In this document: piece by piece, positions 1-12,449 of the stretch
Layout: the number at the start of each line of letters is the position of its first letter
How positions within the stretch are numbered: the first letter of the stretch is position 1
Assembly: GCF_949628265.1 (NCBI RefSeq)
Contig: NC_088786.1
Location: 30,649,681 to 30,713,680 of the forward strand
DNA length: 64,000 bases
Direction: 5' to 3'
Source: Cloeon dipterum
Lineage: Eukaryota; Arthropoda; Insecta; Ephemeroptera; Baetidae
Notes under the pieces: model-generated
The model's input: the letters and a program-made list of their open reading frames with translations, nothing else
What the model was told of the DNA's origin: nothing
Databases searched by the model: none
Program-made: the position numbers and the translations under genes

Positions 1-188
1 CACTAGCAGCCACAATCTGGTCCAGCTGCTCCAACAATTCTTGTCTCAGTCTTTCATTTCGGCCAAACACCCGATTTACGACCACAGCGCACACCTCTGG
101 ACAGTGGTCATTATGCAGAATGATTTTAAGTGGCTCATCCAACATCGCCTTTCCAGCATCCATTTCACCGTCAGGAAGATTTCAGCAC
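1..188 (-). CDS. Unrecognised protein, 5' coding exon (partial at left edge)
   Basis: The minus strand reads an open frame from an ATG at 163 to the window edge (54 codons), starting MDAGKAMLDEPLKIILHNDH and continuing with a charged, probably helical stretch. An acceptor-like TTGTAG precedes base 188, so the exon would carry 25 bases of 5' UTR. An in-frame TGA lies in that leader, which supports the ATG at 163 as the start. The strand agrees with a good donor (ACAAG then GTAATA) at 289, which would mark the end of an upstream exon. I do not recognise the family; the visible part shows no signal peptide, membrane helix or catalytic motif. The rest of the gene lies left of the window. Confidence 0.5.
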
Positions 189-288
189 TACAATTAAAAT
201 CTAGATTTAGTTAATGTGAAGGCACACAAATATGAGTGAATATAAATGCTAAATAGCATTTAATAGCTTTTAATATTAAAAGTATTAC

Positions 289-671
289 CTTGTTTCTGAG
301 GAATGATTAAGAAGCAGGACCTCTGCCTGTGCAGCGATATTTGCCTGTGGCAACTGTCAGCGCCAGATGCGATTGGCTTTGGCGCTGACATCCGATGAAA
401 TATCTGAGGTATTTGCTGGACACCTCTGTTTGGTGAATTATTTGGATTATTGAGTCCAGTTGATGGAAATGGTTGAAATTTTTCGCATTCTTGGTCATGA
501 CACAATATGATTTCCAAGTGACATTGTTTTCATTACTCATTATTTCTCTTTGGAAGTGGGGATACATGGGCCAAAGTTGCCTTGCTGATTCATCAGCAAA
601 ATCAAATTTAGATCCTAATTTAACCACAACAGATGCGCCAATATCATTCTTGCATTCCTTTTTAATAAAAG
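289..671 (-). other. Exon-like open stretch upstream of the left-edge gene
   Basis: Between an acceptor-like TTCCTAG (before 671) and a good donor after 289, the minus strand is open in one frame from 671 to a TAA at 307. That frame includes the protein-like run KLGSKFDFADESARQLWPMY. A second frame is open over roughly 260-517 and is Ser/Pro/Asn-rich. Neither frame joins in phase to the ATG exon at 1-163, because the spliced product meets a stop. It may be a 5' UTR exon with chance open frames, the 3' end of another gene, or a coding exon broken by a frameshift. I do not recognise the sequence. From 690 to 1,650 I see only AT-rich DNA, which should include the Hakai 3' UTR. Confidence 0.3.
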
Positions 672-1650
672 CTAGGAATTTGTTTTAAAATTAAAACAAG
701 AACAGGACATTATTATTAAAATACTCGACTAAAATAAAAGTAACACAGGAATAAAATTGGCACAGTTTGACTTTTTTAATTCCATCTTCTTGAGGTCAGC
801 TTCTTTGGCTACATAGTACTTTAGCTAAGGAGCAGAGGTTGGCAGGTAATAATAATTCTCAAAAATTCCATCTTAACAAGAGGGTTATTTATTGAATTTA
901 GACATAGGAAGTTAATGCTTGAAGAAAAACAACATTGCTGTTGGTTAGCAATAATTGTAATTAATAATGTACCGAGATAAAAATGCAAATCTGATTATCA
1001 TCAAAAGAAATAAATAATGGAAGAGTGTCTCTAACTAAAATCACAATAATCATGTGTCTACGATTCTGTTTGTCAAGTGTAGTTTTTGTAAAAATATTGT
1101 CCGGAGTGAGAAACAATGCAGTATATAAAAGTGAGAGGTCAAGCGAAGCAGAAGTGTTTCAAATTTTAACATCCATGAGCAGTTTGCTTTCATTTGTACA
1201 TCAATCATGTTCAAAAGCCCTTCAATGAACAGCAGGGCTTCAAAACGATTCTTGAACTGAGACTTTGCACAAAATATTTTCTTCTGGAACAAATATTCCC
1301 TGTCTTGAACAAAGTTGTTGTAAAATTATGCATAGTTTTGTGTTTAATACCAAATGACACATATAATGTTTTCATAAAAATAACATGGCAGAGAAGGAGG
1401 TGTAATCTCTTCATCTTGCACAATTTCATTGTAGCAATTGATGCGGAAAAGAACTAAAAATGTGTTTGAATGATCAGACAAACAGCACCCGGCTTGACCT
1501 CTCAACCCGCCCGTGATGATTCCTACTCGATTCAACAAAAATAGCGGTGGAGCTAATCCGTTGAAAATGAATAGCGGATTGCGGTAGAAGCCGTTACAAA
1601 AAGTGCGCTCACTCTCGAGAGCGAGGGAGATGAGGGTGTCGCGTATGGCC

Positions 1651-4201
1651 TCAGCGATAAAACGAGTTGGTGGCTGCCGGCGGATGCTGCCACTGGCCCT
1701 GGTAAGGAGGGTCGTACCTGGGCTGCGGGGGAGGGGCGGCCGGCACGCCGGGGTACACCTGCTGGGGGTACTGGTAGTACTGCTGGGCGGCGTACTGCGA
1801 CTGGGCCTGCGCGTACTGCTGGCCTGCGTACGGCATCGACTGCGGGTGGTAGTTGGGTGGCGGTTCTGAAGTGTCCTGAATTGGCACTGTGATCAAGTTA
1901 GTCCGTGAGGCGGCCGCCGCGCTCTGGTAGGGCGCCGCACTCACCATCCGCTGGTACATGGCGGCGGCCGGCTGCTGGCCGAACGCCGCCCCGCCGTCGG
2001 CCGGATTGGTAGTCCATGCGACTGGCGGCGGCAGCGTTGTTGGTGGCTGCAACGAGCTAACCACTTGAGTCCTATCACTGCTTCCTCGGACAGCGTCCTG
2101 GTGCACTCGTGGGTCGGGTGCAGGAGGCGCCACCTTAACCAGCCGCGGCGAAGCCTTTTCCTCCTTGACAAACTCGCTAGCGGCAGCCGAGCTTTGAACA
2201 TGCCTGTGATTGATGTGGGCCTGAAAAATTTTCAAATTTGTAGTTGATCGAATATGCAACAAATAAAATTTATTTTATTTTACCATTTTATGAATATTAT
2301 TTTTCTGAATTAGCAACTTTAACATTCGAACCTGTTTAATGTTTTATCCTTTCGATATTTTAACGTTTTAGTGCAATGTTACCTATTGCCCTTCCCACCA
2401 CCCCCGTTGTGTGTACGTCATTACTCATTATTTTTGGTCAATTTACCCAAAATTCTCGACAAAGAATCTTCTCATTTACTTAGGACAAAATGTATTTATC
2501 ATTACAGTTGAAACAACTTCACTCTTGATTTCTCAACCAAATTCTAGTACCTACCAGTTTAAGTTTCAGGTTATTTTTCTATACTGTCCATGGAAAAAAA
2601 TCAATATCTTGAAAATTTTGATTGATTTGAAATGAAAATCATTTTTACGAAAATAAAATATGCAATGCGAGGTTGAAACGGAATTTCAATACCTCTCGTT
2701 GATTTTGTGAATAAAGTAAGTAGGTGAGTTACTCCTTGTGTTTCATTCAACCGACACCTACGCTTTCAACTGGTGACCACCGACGTAACAGCCTCGACCG
2801 GCAACTCTAGCCGTCGCTCCGGACCGACCACCGACTAGAAACCAGCGTTCCGATTCCAAGATGTCCACACACCACTATCTTAACTCCTTCTCCCGACGCT
2901 CAGACATCTGCTGATCTTTCACCTTTCGGGATACTGAGCCTAACCAATCTGGACAGTCTGATCGCTCGACAGACGCTTACGCTCATCCAGCTGACTCATT
3001 CCAGGACACACTTGAATGTTATCAGATATTTCACTTTTACGCATCAACTCATTAACCTGGACTCTTGGCTATCATTGAACAGAACCCTAGGTATTTGGAC
3101 GCTAGCACAATTTGTGTAGCTTTCGTACTGGTGTCTACAAAAGCAATTCTGGAACTGTCTTACACTCGCACATATTTGAGCACCAATAACGACATAAATT
3201 ATATATTCCAACCTGACGTTTTCATATTACGTAAATTTCTAAATAATCCATAAACTATTAAGACAGTGTAAACAATTATTGCCATTTTTGATTCATTATA
3301 ATATGAGTGCTGCGCTAATTTCCCCTCTCAAAATTTAAATTTCAAATATACAGCAACAGTTAGTTCATTTAAATGAAAAATCAAGAGCATACCTGGAGGT
3401 CTCGTTGTGACAAATAAGTTCTTCTGCAGCCGCTGTTTCCGTATCTGGAACCACCGTGCGTACACATGAACACCGTCCCTAAGCCAGTCTGCTCCACTCG
3501 AATAACTTTCTCACTACATCTTGGACACAGTTTTTCCTCTTTCTTAGCGCAAGTTAAACAGAACACATGTTTACAAGGTATCTGCAATGAAATATTCACG
3601 TTTAAAACGCTTCTTGTGGAGTAAAACACTTCTCACCATTCGGCCATATATCAATATAGGCTTCAAACACCGATCGCAACAGTGGATCATGGGGTTCAGC
3701 ACTTTGTTGCCCATCAAGTTCACCCGGTGATCCCAATTGAGTCTTAACATTGGCTCCGGTGGGCCTCGGTTTATAGTGGTGAATGTGGGTGCCTCCAGTT
3801 GTGATATATCAGCCTCAGGGTCAACTGCAAGAAATAGGACATGAGGAGAGGCCCATTTCAAGGTGCAACTTCCAACTCACTGCATGTCACAGGGGAACTT
3901 GGTTTTGGAGTTTCGTCCTCCTCCTTAACAGGTTCTTCGGCGTCTGCAGTATCATTTTTGACTTCTGCCTGAAGGACAGGCGTTTGTTCGTCCTCAACGT
4001 CCATCTGCGATTCGTCTTCCCCATCGCTTTCGATGGGCTGGTAGATCAACCTTGTTAAACTCGCTTTGCTAAGTTGGAAAAGTCGATTTATACCTTGACG
4101 GCCTTCTTTCCCCGGCCCCTACCACGTCCTCGGCCCCTTCCGCGGGCTCTTCCTCGACCACGGCCTCTCATTGTCCTGGGGCCTGAGTCATCCAGTTCCA
4201 T
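1651..4201 (-). CDS. Hakai: E3 ubiquitin-protein ligase Hakai (CBLL1 homologue)
   Basis: RING-type E3 ligase. In insects and vertebrates it is a stable member of the m6A-writer accessory complex with Virilizer, WTAP/Fl(2)d and Flacc, and was first described as a Cbl-like E-cadherin ligase. Exons, in transcription order: 4201-4094 or slightly shorter (Met start, then an Arg-Gly-rich box), about 4063-3881 (acidic), 3824-3637, 3581-3393 and 2220-1651. The phases of the last three junctions fit exactly. The RING is split between exons 3 and 4 (CDRC, then CKHVFCLTC and CPRC) and is followed by the Hakai phosphotyrosine-binding zinc module, ending [20 protein letters not shown] across the 3393/2220 junction. 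The last exon is Pro/Gln/Tyr-rich and contains the family motif NLITVPIQD. Length is about 400 residues. The first junction is unresolved: the donor after AAG at 4094 does not give a continuous frame, whereas a donor about 15 bases earlier does. Confidence 0.92.
2700..2960 (+). mobile_element. Possible LTR-retrotransposon remnant in the last Hakai intron
   Basis: In the 1.2-kb intron 2221-3392, otherwise AT-rich, lies a GC-richer patch. It contains AATAAA (2710-2715) followed by a transcript-end-like stretch and then TGGTGACC (2771-2778), a motif typical of the primer-binding region just inside the 5' LTR of Gypsy-type elements. A leader-like sequence follows. No gag or pol frame and no second LTR can be seen, so at most this is a solo or truncated relic. 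The identification rests on the motif and the composition shift only. Confidence 0.3.
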
Positions 4202-5313
4202 GCACTACTGCGGAGACTGCATCTGCGCGACTTGCATTGATACTCGCCCTTCTCAAAGATGTGCACCTGGTCGAAAGGGTATAAAAACGAAATTAAGATT
4301 GGACATTGGAGCGGCAAGCGATTGTTTAAAAGGTCGGCTGCAAGAAGTGCCGATGCCGAGACATGGAAAACACGTTGCCCGGTGCGAAAACTTCTTTACC
4401 ACGCTTAAACCTCAGGCATTAAAGCAGTGTGCGGTGACTAAGAGACAAATATTTTTACTTCAGTTCTCAATAACTCACCTAAAAGAAAACAAAATTTTAA
4501 GCTCACCTTGATTTCAAAGAGTTTTAAGGTTAGATTTCAAATCGAAACCAAACATAAACACTTCATGGCCTTGGCAGCTGAGCAGAGCACCGCCGGCAAA
4601 TTTGAAAGCGCATGCGTCTGAGTCGTGTGCTTCTTTTCTTGCTTGCTATCCCGTTCATCAGCAGGCGCGAAAGCAAAGCTCTATCGTGCCGATTATTTTA
4701 TTATCTTATTTAATGAGTTTTTTCAAAAATAAAATAAATATTATTCTATCAAAAAATTCAAAAAAATTTAATTTAACTCGGTCAACCTTGCTTCTTTTAA
4801 TTTTTTCGAATAATGATCAAAATATTTTGTGTTCTCACTACTCACAGAACAAATAACTATGTATTTTGATCTTACGTTCCTGTTGAACATTGCAAAGATT
4901 GCCAACCTATAGATATGTAAATCTAATTTTTCCAAGTTTTTTTATATCAAATAATGCCTTACAAAAACGAAATTGCTTCAATTTCAAACAATTAAATGCG
5001 CTCTCTCGTTTTTCTTCTTTATATTATATAATTTTTAATCATAAACATTTGAAAACAATCTAGTAAGAACTAATAATGAAATATTTTTTCAAATTGATTA
5101 ATTTTCAAGCTCCAAGCATATTTGATCCGAACGATCAATTTTACAGTGTTAATTATGCCTTTAAAATTTTAAATCAGTTAGTGGGAGTTTTCGTCGATAG
5201 AGTGGAAGCATTAGAACTCAAACTTGGAACTAACTGTTGGTGATGGTAGTGTTGGTAGCACTGAATTGTACTCGACTCATCCTCTCATCACCCGTTTTTT
5301 AGACCGAGCCAAG
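4202..5313. promoter_or_regulatory. Divergent intergenic region between Hakai and Rab8
   Basis: About 1.1 kb separates the two start codons, which point away from each other. It must hold both promoters and 5' UTRs. 4600-5200 is strongly AT-rich. An open frame on the plus strand at 4074-4511 is antisense to the Hakai Arg-Gly box and looks like a shadow. No clear TATA/Inr pair is visible. Confidence 0.45.
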
Positions 5314-8257
5314 ATGGCAAAAACATACGATTATCTTTTCAAATTATTACTAATTGGCGACTCTGGTGTCGGAAAAACGTGCGTGCTGTTCAGGTTTTCA
5401 GAAGATGCGTTCAACACAACTTTCATCTCCACAATTGGTAGGTTTAGATGCATAAAACTGGGCAGAGCCAGCGTTTCCACACCCTTCTCTCCCGTCTGTT
5501 GTTCTCGCCCCTGTTTGCAAAACTGTCAAACGTTTGGAAAGTGCTCATAAAATAACTCGCGAATTCCTTTCTACATTGCATTATTGTCTGAGTGAACCTT
5601 GATCTATCATGATCATTAGTAAACAGTTCATATGTTTGGGCTCGTGACGTGCAACCAGACCTTTTATTTTGTGTGTAATCGAGAGTGAAATTCGTAGAAG
5701 ACTACCAATTCGCAGGATGTGCAGTTTCACGCATGCCTTAGTTAATGAAATCAAGCTTACTTGTTGTTTCCCAAGGAGCTCTGTCGCAATTTAAATAATT
5801 AAAATCTTGTCTGCAAGGTTCCCATCGGAGCATAATTCAATTTCCTCATTAATTACGGGGGCGTGGCAACCAGCATCTTTTTACAATCTGATGTCATTAT
5901 TCTTGATTGAATGAATCTCTTGAAAAGCCTCACTTGTTGCTATAGAAATGAGTTAAGGAACAACTTGGTTATTTTATTTTGTCTTTTGCAGGCATCGACT
6001 TCAAAATTAGGACAATTGAGCTGGATGGAAAGAAAATCAAACTACAGATCTGGTAGGTCTACAAAAATACAAATTCAACCTCATTTTACTTAATGAGCTT
6101 TTGCTGTCGCACTAGGGACACTGCTGGGCAGGAGAGGTTTAGGACAATTACAACAGCCTACTACCGTGGAGCCATGGGCATCATGCTAGTTTACGACATC
6201 ACAAACGAAAAGAGTTTTGAAAACATAAAAAACTGGATTAGAAATATTGAAGAAAATGCCGCTCAGGACGTCGAAAAGATGCTCCTGGGCAACAAGTGTG
6301 AGCTGAATGATAAGAGACAGGTTAGAATTCATTTGAAAGTTGAGTTAAATTCCTAATTTTGCGATCTTCAAGGTGTCAAAAGAGCGGGGGGAGCAATTGG
6401 CTGTAGAGTATGGGATCAAGTTCCTAGAGACCAGCGCGAAAGCATCAATAAATGTCGAAGAAGCGTTCTTCACTCTTGCCAGAGATATCAAAGCAAAAAT
6501 GGAACGAAAGTTGGTCAGTATACATTTTCTATTACCCTCCTAGAACAAACCAGCGCCCTTGATTAAGTCAAGCAACAAGCAATTCAACGCTATAGATCGA
6601 TTTAGCCAGACCATGGTGTTGATGAAATCCTCTAATACTAATTTTCTTGCTCTTTCCTTCTCGCTGCCTATTCGTGGTTCAACCAATTTAGAAGGTAACC
6701 ATGAGCATTCAAACTGCTAGATGTTTTTAGGGGCCTTGATTGTGTGCGTGTTTTTTTGTTTATATTCATAAATTGTCTTCAAAATAGCAATAGTTTATTT
6801 GTAAACAGCTAGAGAGACTTTAGTTGATGTATTCAGTGGAATTGAACAATTATTTGTTTCCCTTAAGGTGATAACTATTTCAAGCACCGAAGCACCTTAA
6901 ATGTTATTTATAAGTTGGACTTTTTTTAAATGTTAAGAGAGGAGGTAATTTCAGTAACTTCTTCTAAATTTAAACTGTTTTCCTGTCAGAAATTTCTTGG
7001 ACTCGTTAACTTTCAAAATATTTTGTTGACTATCTTATTTTTCAATTTTTCCCATGAATCACTAATATAAGCTTAAAAATTTCAACTCACAATAAACCAT
7101 CAAATTTTTTCTTCATCAAAAGGTGCTGGAAAGTTAGATCCTGGTCTAAATTAAAGATAGTGTGTTATAGTTTGGGCATGAAAAGTAGCAAGTGAGGTCT
7201 TGTGTGTTGTTGCAGTCTTTTATGGTTTGATTTTGATTACAGTTAGAGAAGACATTAGTAATTTTCTCTTGAACAACAGCATGAATTCAGACATCAGCTC
7301 AGGGATATTAGCTTTTGTTGCCTGGTGCATGCTGTTGCATATTTTTAGATTTGTTAAAATGCTCCCTCTCCCACTACAGTAAATTTTTGGCGCCCTAGCT
7401 TGTTACAAAGTATGCTTTTGTAAGTAAATTTGGATTGGGTCACATCAGAATTCAAAATTTGAACTATTTTCTGCTTTATCATGTTAACGATGGGAAATGT
7501 CACAAATTTTTATTGCTATTGTCTTTATGAGGTGGTTAGTACTAGCTTGTTTCCCATACATTGACTTTGGAATTCTAGTCAAAGCTCTGTAGACGGCGAC
7601 TTTCTGCATATTTAATTATCTTCGCGACATGAAATTCTGATTTAAACCAACTTAAAACAATGTTAATCAGTTACCTTTGATCAAAATACGACTAAATCGC
7701 CAAAATGCAAGCTTAACAGCATTATTCGCTTTGTAATCTGGATTTTCCCCCAAAGCTGGCATCAATTTTTAACAATAAGAATTGTATCTGCTATAGTTGA
7801 GAAATATTTTCTCTAATTTTTCATAATTTTGTATTCCTTGGAAAGGATACAAAACTCAATTTCATTGGAGTCAACCAAATTGCAATAAATGCGTGCGTTT
7901 TTATCTGAATTTTCGAATGTTAAAATAGTAAAAATTAGTATTCTCATTTTAGTCATTGTAGTGCTTCTCTGTAGATTCATCTATTTCATAACCGACTAAA
8001 TTGGTCTAAAAGCTTTGACTTTGGTCTTCATCTGGACAAATGGACTGAAATTCCTAAGTCAACTCAAACCTATTTCCAAATTATAAAGCATGTGGATTAA
8101 TACTCTGGTCAAACTTCACTAAATTTTCCGAAACATTAACAACTGGGACAATTTGCAGGAGGCGAGCAACCCACCCAGAGGCGGCGGCCACCAGCTGAAA
8201 GCGCAAGAACCGCAGAGGAAACCAGTCAGTTGGCTGTCACGCTGTTCGATACTTTGA
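5314..8257 (+). CDS. Rab8: Ras-related small GTPase Rab8
   Basis: Rab-family GTPase for polarised exocytic traffic from the trans-Golgi network and recycling endosomes. Five exons: 5314-5437, 5992-6052, 6116-6320, 6373-6513 and 8159-8257. All junctions are in phase, giving 209 residues (Rab8 is usually about 207). The start is the conserved [10 protein letters not shown]; in-frame codons upstream belong to the leader. Visible motifs are the P-loop GDSGVGKT (residues 15-22), switch I ending [21 protein letters not shown] in switch II, and ETSAK. The guanine-specificity motif reads NKCE, Asp being replaced by Glu, as I recall for insect Rab8. The tail WLSRCSIL ends in a CAAX-like prenylation signal, and the preceding [11 protein letters not shown] segment also resembles insect Rab8. 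The last intron is long (1.6 kb); the others are 52-554 bp. Confidence 0.96.
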
Positions 8258-9578
8258 CAACGCCTGGCGCCTCAAGACCTGTGCACTTTCAACACAACTC
8301 CTCTAGAACTGGCAGTGCCGTGACAAATAAGCATTTTCTGCCGCCCGATTCACACCCGCTCGGCGTAGCATTCTTGGCAGACGGAATGGGAAAAGGAAGG
8401 AAATTGTGATCTGTTTTTAAATAATGTTAGCTTTTCACCTCCAAGCTGCTAGCAGTCGTTCTTTCTTCAAAAGCTCAAATTATTTAAATGCAGTGCAAGC
8501 AAAGTGGCTTTGTTTTGTGCCAGCCGGTTTCACATAATTCAAATGGTGTGCACAACTGAAATCGAAAAAATGCTAGTACTATTTATGTTGGTGTTTCCAA
8601 AAAATGTTTGTTCTTTGACACTCGGTGTGCTTCTCGGAGGCGTTGTTGCCTGCTGCTTTAAACTTTGATTACAGCCGAGCCGCGTCAACCGCGCCTGAAA
8701 TTTCATATCTTTTTAAAAGCGGACTCCTTGCACTCCGTCAGCATCAGTCTCTCCTTCCACGCCGTGCCAAACAGATTGAAGGACTACTTGATGCAGCAGC
8801 TGCGAGAGGACTGCTTTTCTGCAAATTCCAACTGCCAACTCAAGATCAAATTTATCTCATTTATCATCATGACATAATCCAAGCCTATAAAGAAAAAGGA
8901 TTCTGGAGAGATAGGCGTGATCTTTGTTTACAATGTGGTACGATGTAGAGTCTTTAATTTTAATGAGTACTGTGTAAATATCGAACTTCAGGACTGCACA
9001 CGCTCTTGCTCTTTTCTCCATCATACACACTTATTAAATTATAAACTTGCGCTACCCTCACTAGAAAAGCTTAGGCTGATGAATTATTATTTGCCTGATT
9101 TTATGTGTACAAGTTGTGTATGGATTTCGTAAATCTACCTGGCCTTGTCAGTGGTTTATGAAAATCTAATTTTAGGCGATTGGAAGTTATGTGCCTTTTG
9201 TTAGCAATTATGTGTGCTACTGAGGAGCCTAATTTAAACAACGTTATTTATCGTAATCATTAGTGTGGTATTATTATTATATGTTGCTTAATTTGGTGCA
9301 CCGAAATTATGTTCGTCTGACTGCTGAGGAATGTGAATGTTCAGTCAAGTTTCTCCTGTGCAGCAAAATTCATTAAAATTATGTTCAGTGTTCAGTATAA
9401 TCGTCCACTTAAGAAATCAATTCACAAAATGCATACCATACAATTTGATAAACATCTTTTCGACCGAAATCATGGAAAATGTTATTTTTGTGACCGCTAA
9501 AGTTAGGAATGTTCTTTACTTTAACTGTTCAAATACACGGAAGTGAATAAAAAAATGCCATTTTCTGTAAAAAAAAAA
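8258..9578 (+). other. Probable Rab8 3' UTR
   Basis: About 1.3 kb of non-coding, AT-rich sequence follows the Rab8 stop. AATAAA lies at 9546-9551 with a genomic A-run about 20 bases later. Open frames inside (for example 8625-8948) have no family resemblance. From there to the NHLRC2 start (9,579-9,886) must lie the NHLRC2 promoter; no distinct core element was recognised. Confidence 0.5.
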
Positions 9579-9886
9579 CGTGTTTTTCTTTCAATACAAA
9601 ATTAAATTCGCGTTTCATTTTATTTCTGACTATCAGTTGCAATCTAGCATCAGTTTCAAAATTTAATTTAATTCTTAAAGAATCTTCGAAAGAGCCACTG
9701 ATTGTGAGCAGTGAAGATTAAGATTACCTTTTGCCTCCCACTCTTGCACTTCTTTCGCGATCAGCTGATAGAGATACCAAAATAATACTTTTATCGGCGG
9801 CGTTAACCGCTTACCGCTTTCACTACTCAGCGAGCGACGGAGCACCACACAATTTTGGATGTTTCTTCCTATTATTTAGTTTCTTC

Positions 9887-12449
9887 ATGATGGATCTTGT
9901 GTACGAGCTTAGTGCTGACTTAACTGAAAACTTGGCGGATATCGAATCGCGCCAGGGAAAAATCTTGCTCGTGCAGAAGTGCATCAAGCAGCTCTTGAAT
10001 TCGAAGGATGTTGTAGCTTCTCCTGACTTCAGAGAAGCTCTTGAATGGTTCAACGTGTCACAGCCGCTTTCCCTGAGAAAACACCTAAAGGACAAGCTTG
10101 TCCTCTTAGATTTTTTCACTTATTGCTGCATCAACTGCCTTCACGTTTTACCTGAAATCAAGAAGCTGGAGGAAAAATACACAGTTGAACACGGCCTTGT
10201 AGTGGTATGCAAATAATGCACTTTTTAAAATGTTATAAAGTGCTAAGTACTTTGGTGCATTCTTACATTGCAGATAGGTGTTCACAGCGCAAAATTTGAT
10301 GCTGAGAAATCATCAAAAAATGTAGAAGCAGCAGTCCTTCGCCATGAAATACATCACCCGGTTGTGAATGACGGCATGATTTTGTGGAATCAACTGGAAA
10401 TTTCTTGCTGGCCCTCCATTGTTCTACTTGGTTGGTTTTACTACTTCTTAAGAAATTAAAAAAGCACACTGGTTTTTATATTTTTTGTTAAACATACAGG
10501 TCCTGGCAACATTCCACTTTTCATTCTGATGGGAGAAGGCCACACAGTCATCCTCGACTTGATTATTGAAGCCACTTTGGACTTCTTCAAGGACAAGATT
10601 TCTATGAAAAGTGTACCTGAAATTTCACCCCGCTCTCACCTTGCACCATCATCAGGCCTGCTGTTCCCTGGACGTGTCGCAGTTTTTGAGGAAAAGCTTT
10701 TGATAGCTGACTCAGGACACCACAGACTATTATTGGTGAACTCAAGCACGGGGCAGGTTGAAGTCAAAATTGGCTGCGGAGACTCAGGGCTGAAGGATGG
10801 CTCCTTCAAGGAAGCTAAGTTCTTTTTCCCCCAAGGAATCCAGTTTTTGAACGCAGATGTTGCTTTTGTTGCTGACACTGAAAATCACGCCATTCGAATG
10901 GTAGGATTTTTGAAGTATATATATAAATAAAAAATTATAAATAATGCAATAATTATGTATTTTCAAAAAGGGGCAAAATGCATTTTTTTACTTTTTTTAG
11001 ATCGACTTCAGAAAGTGCCTTGTATCCACAGTAGCAGGAACAGGAGAAATTGGCAATGACAGAGTTGGCGGCTCAGTGCCTGCAACAAAGCAACAGTTGA
11101 ACTCTCCTTGGGGCTTGGCACTTAACCCAAAAAAGACGATCTTGTTCATTGCAATGGCAGGAAGTCATCAAATTTGGGGACTAGCACTTGAGGATACTAA
11201 ACTTTGGAAAAAGTATGTCTCATTCATATTTTTGTTTTCATTCATTAAAAAAATCTGTGCCCACAGGAGTTTGAAGCAGGGTTACTGCGTGGCCCTTGCT
11301 GGGAGTGGAAGGGAGGAAAACCGCAACAATTCCTATCCGCACATTGCTGCATTTGCGCAGCCATCAGGCTTGGCGCTCAGCGGCAAGAATTCCGACTGCA
11401 TTTTGGTCGCAGATTCTGAGAGCTCCAGCGTTCGGAAAATCTTGCTAGATGACGGAGCTGTGTCCGGAGTTGTGGGTGGCGAGAAGAACCCAAATGTATT
11501 GTTCTTTTTATTAATTAAATTGCGCTATTCTGATTTCATTTTTCCACAGAACTTATTTGCATTTGGTGACAAAGATGGAAAGTCCACCGAAGCGAAATTG
11601 CAGCACCCTATTGATGTCTGCTGGAGTTCAAAACTTGGCCTGGCTTTTGTAGCTGATACTTTCAACAACAAGATTAAGAAAATCGACTTGGAGAAAAACA
11701 CGTGTGAGACAATCATCTTGAAAAGTGATGCTTTAACTGTAAGCAAACCCAATTTTATTTATTCTAATTTCAATTTATTCTTCAATTTTCAGCTCAAGGA
11801 GCCCGGTGGTATTTTCTCTGATGACGCAAGTGGCAGGATTTTCATTGCCGATACCAACAACCATGTGATCAAGGTTGCTGATGTTAACAACTGGAATCTC
11901 AAAGAGGTATAATTTGTTAATTTGTATAAATATCTGTTCCGTTTTTTAATGATGAATCTGCAGTTTCCAGTTAGGTTTTCAACAGAGGCTGATTCGGTGA
12001 CCAAATTTTTAAAATCGACTGAATCGTCTGTGGTGATTTCAAGCAATGAACTGAGACTGAAATATCAAATTTTGGTCAAATTTGATGGTGCCTTGAAAGC
12101 GGCCGCTGATGCTCCTCATTCATATATGATTTCTCTTCCTGGTAAAGAAAGAAAACCGAAAAAAATTGCAAATTAATACAGAATGACCTTTTCAGATGAC
12201 TTCAAAGTTGATGCTAAAAAAGGAGAGTTGTTTATAAGGGAGCAGAAGAATGAACTTTATGGGACAGTGAGCCTTGAGGTACCGTCTTCTCACCAAAATG
12301 CTCAGGTTGTGACAGTTTTGAAGGTTGTCACTTGTGGCGATGGAGTCTGCAAAATGGAAACTCTTAAAGCTGTTTTGAACATTGTCAGGCAATCAGACGC
12401 CCCACAATCCTCAAACGAAAATACCATCGAAACTGTTTTCGAGTTGTAA
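9887..12449 (+). CDS. NHLRC2: NHL repeat-containing protein 2 (NHLRC2)
   Basis: Thioredoxin-like domain followed by a six-bladed NHL beta-propeller and a C-terminal beta domain. The human orthologue is a cytosolic protein linked to FINCA disease, with a molecular role still unsettled. Nine exons: 9887-10204, 10274-10430, 10500-10900, 11001-11212, 11267-11495, 11550-11738, 11793-11906, 11964-12141 and 12196-12449. Every phase matches, giving 683 residues (human about 726). The thioredoxin fold shows [16 protein letters not shown] near residues 71-86, with the family's CCINC signature. Propeller blades are marked by repeats such as [51 protein letters not shown] and [12 protein letters not shown]. 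The start is taken as the first of two adjacent ATGs; the frame is open further upstream but without family resemblance. AATAAA at 12586-12591 probably ends the transcript. Confidence 0.94.

Noticed and set aside
4074-4511. 145-codon plus-strand frame rich in Pro/Arg
   Set aside because: It is antisense to the Hakai Arg-Gly-rich first exon.
6685-6705. Possible 3-base micro-exon (TTTAG, AAG, GTAACC) in the last Rab8 intron
   Set aside because: Exons 4 and 5 already join in frame to give the standard insect Rab8 tail; a single inserted Lys would be unusual and cannot be supported from sequence.
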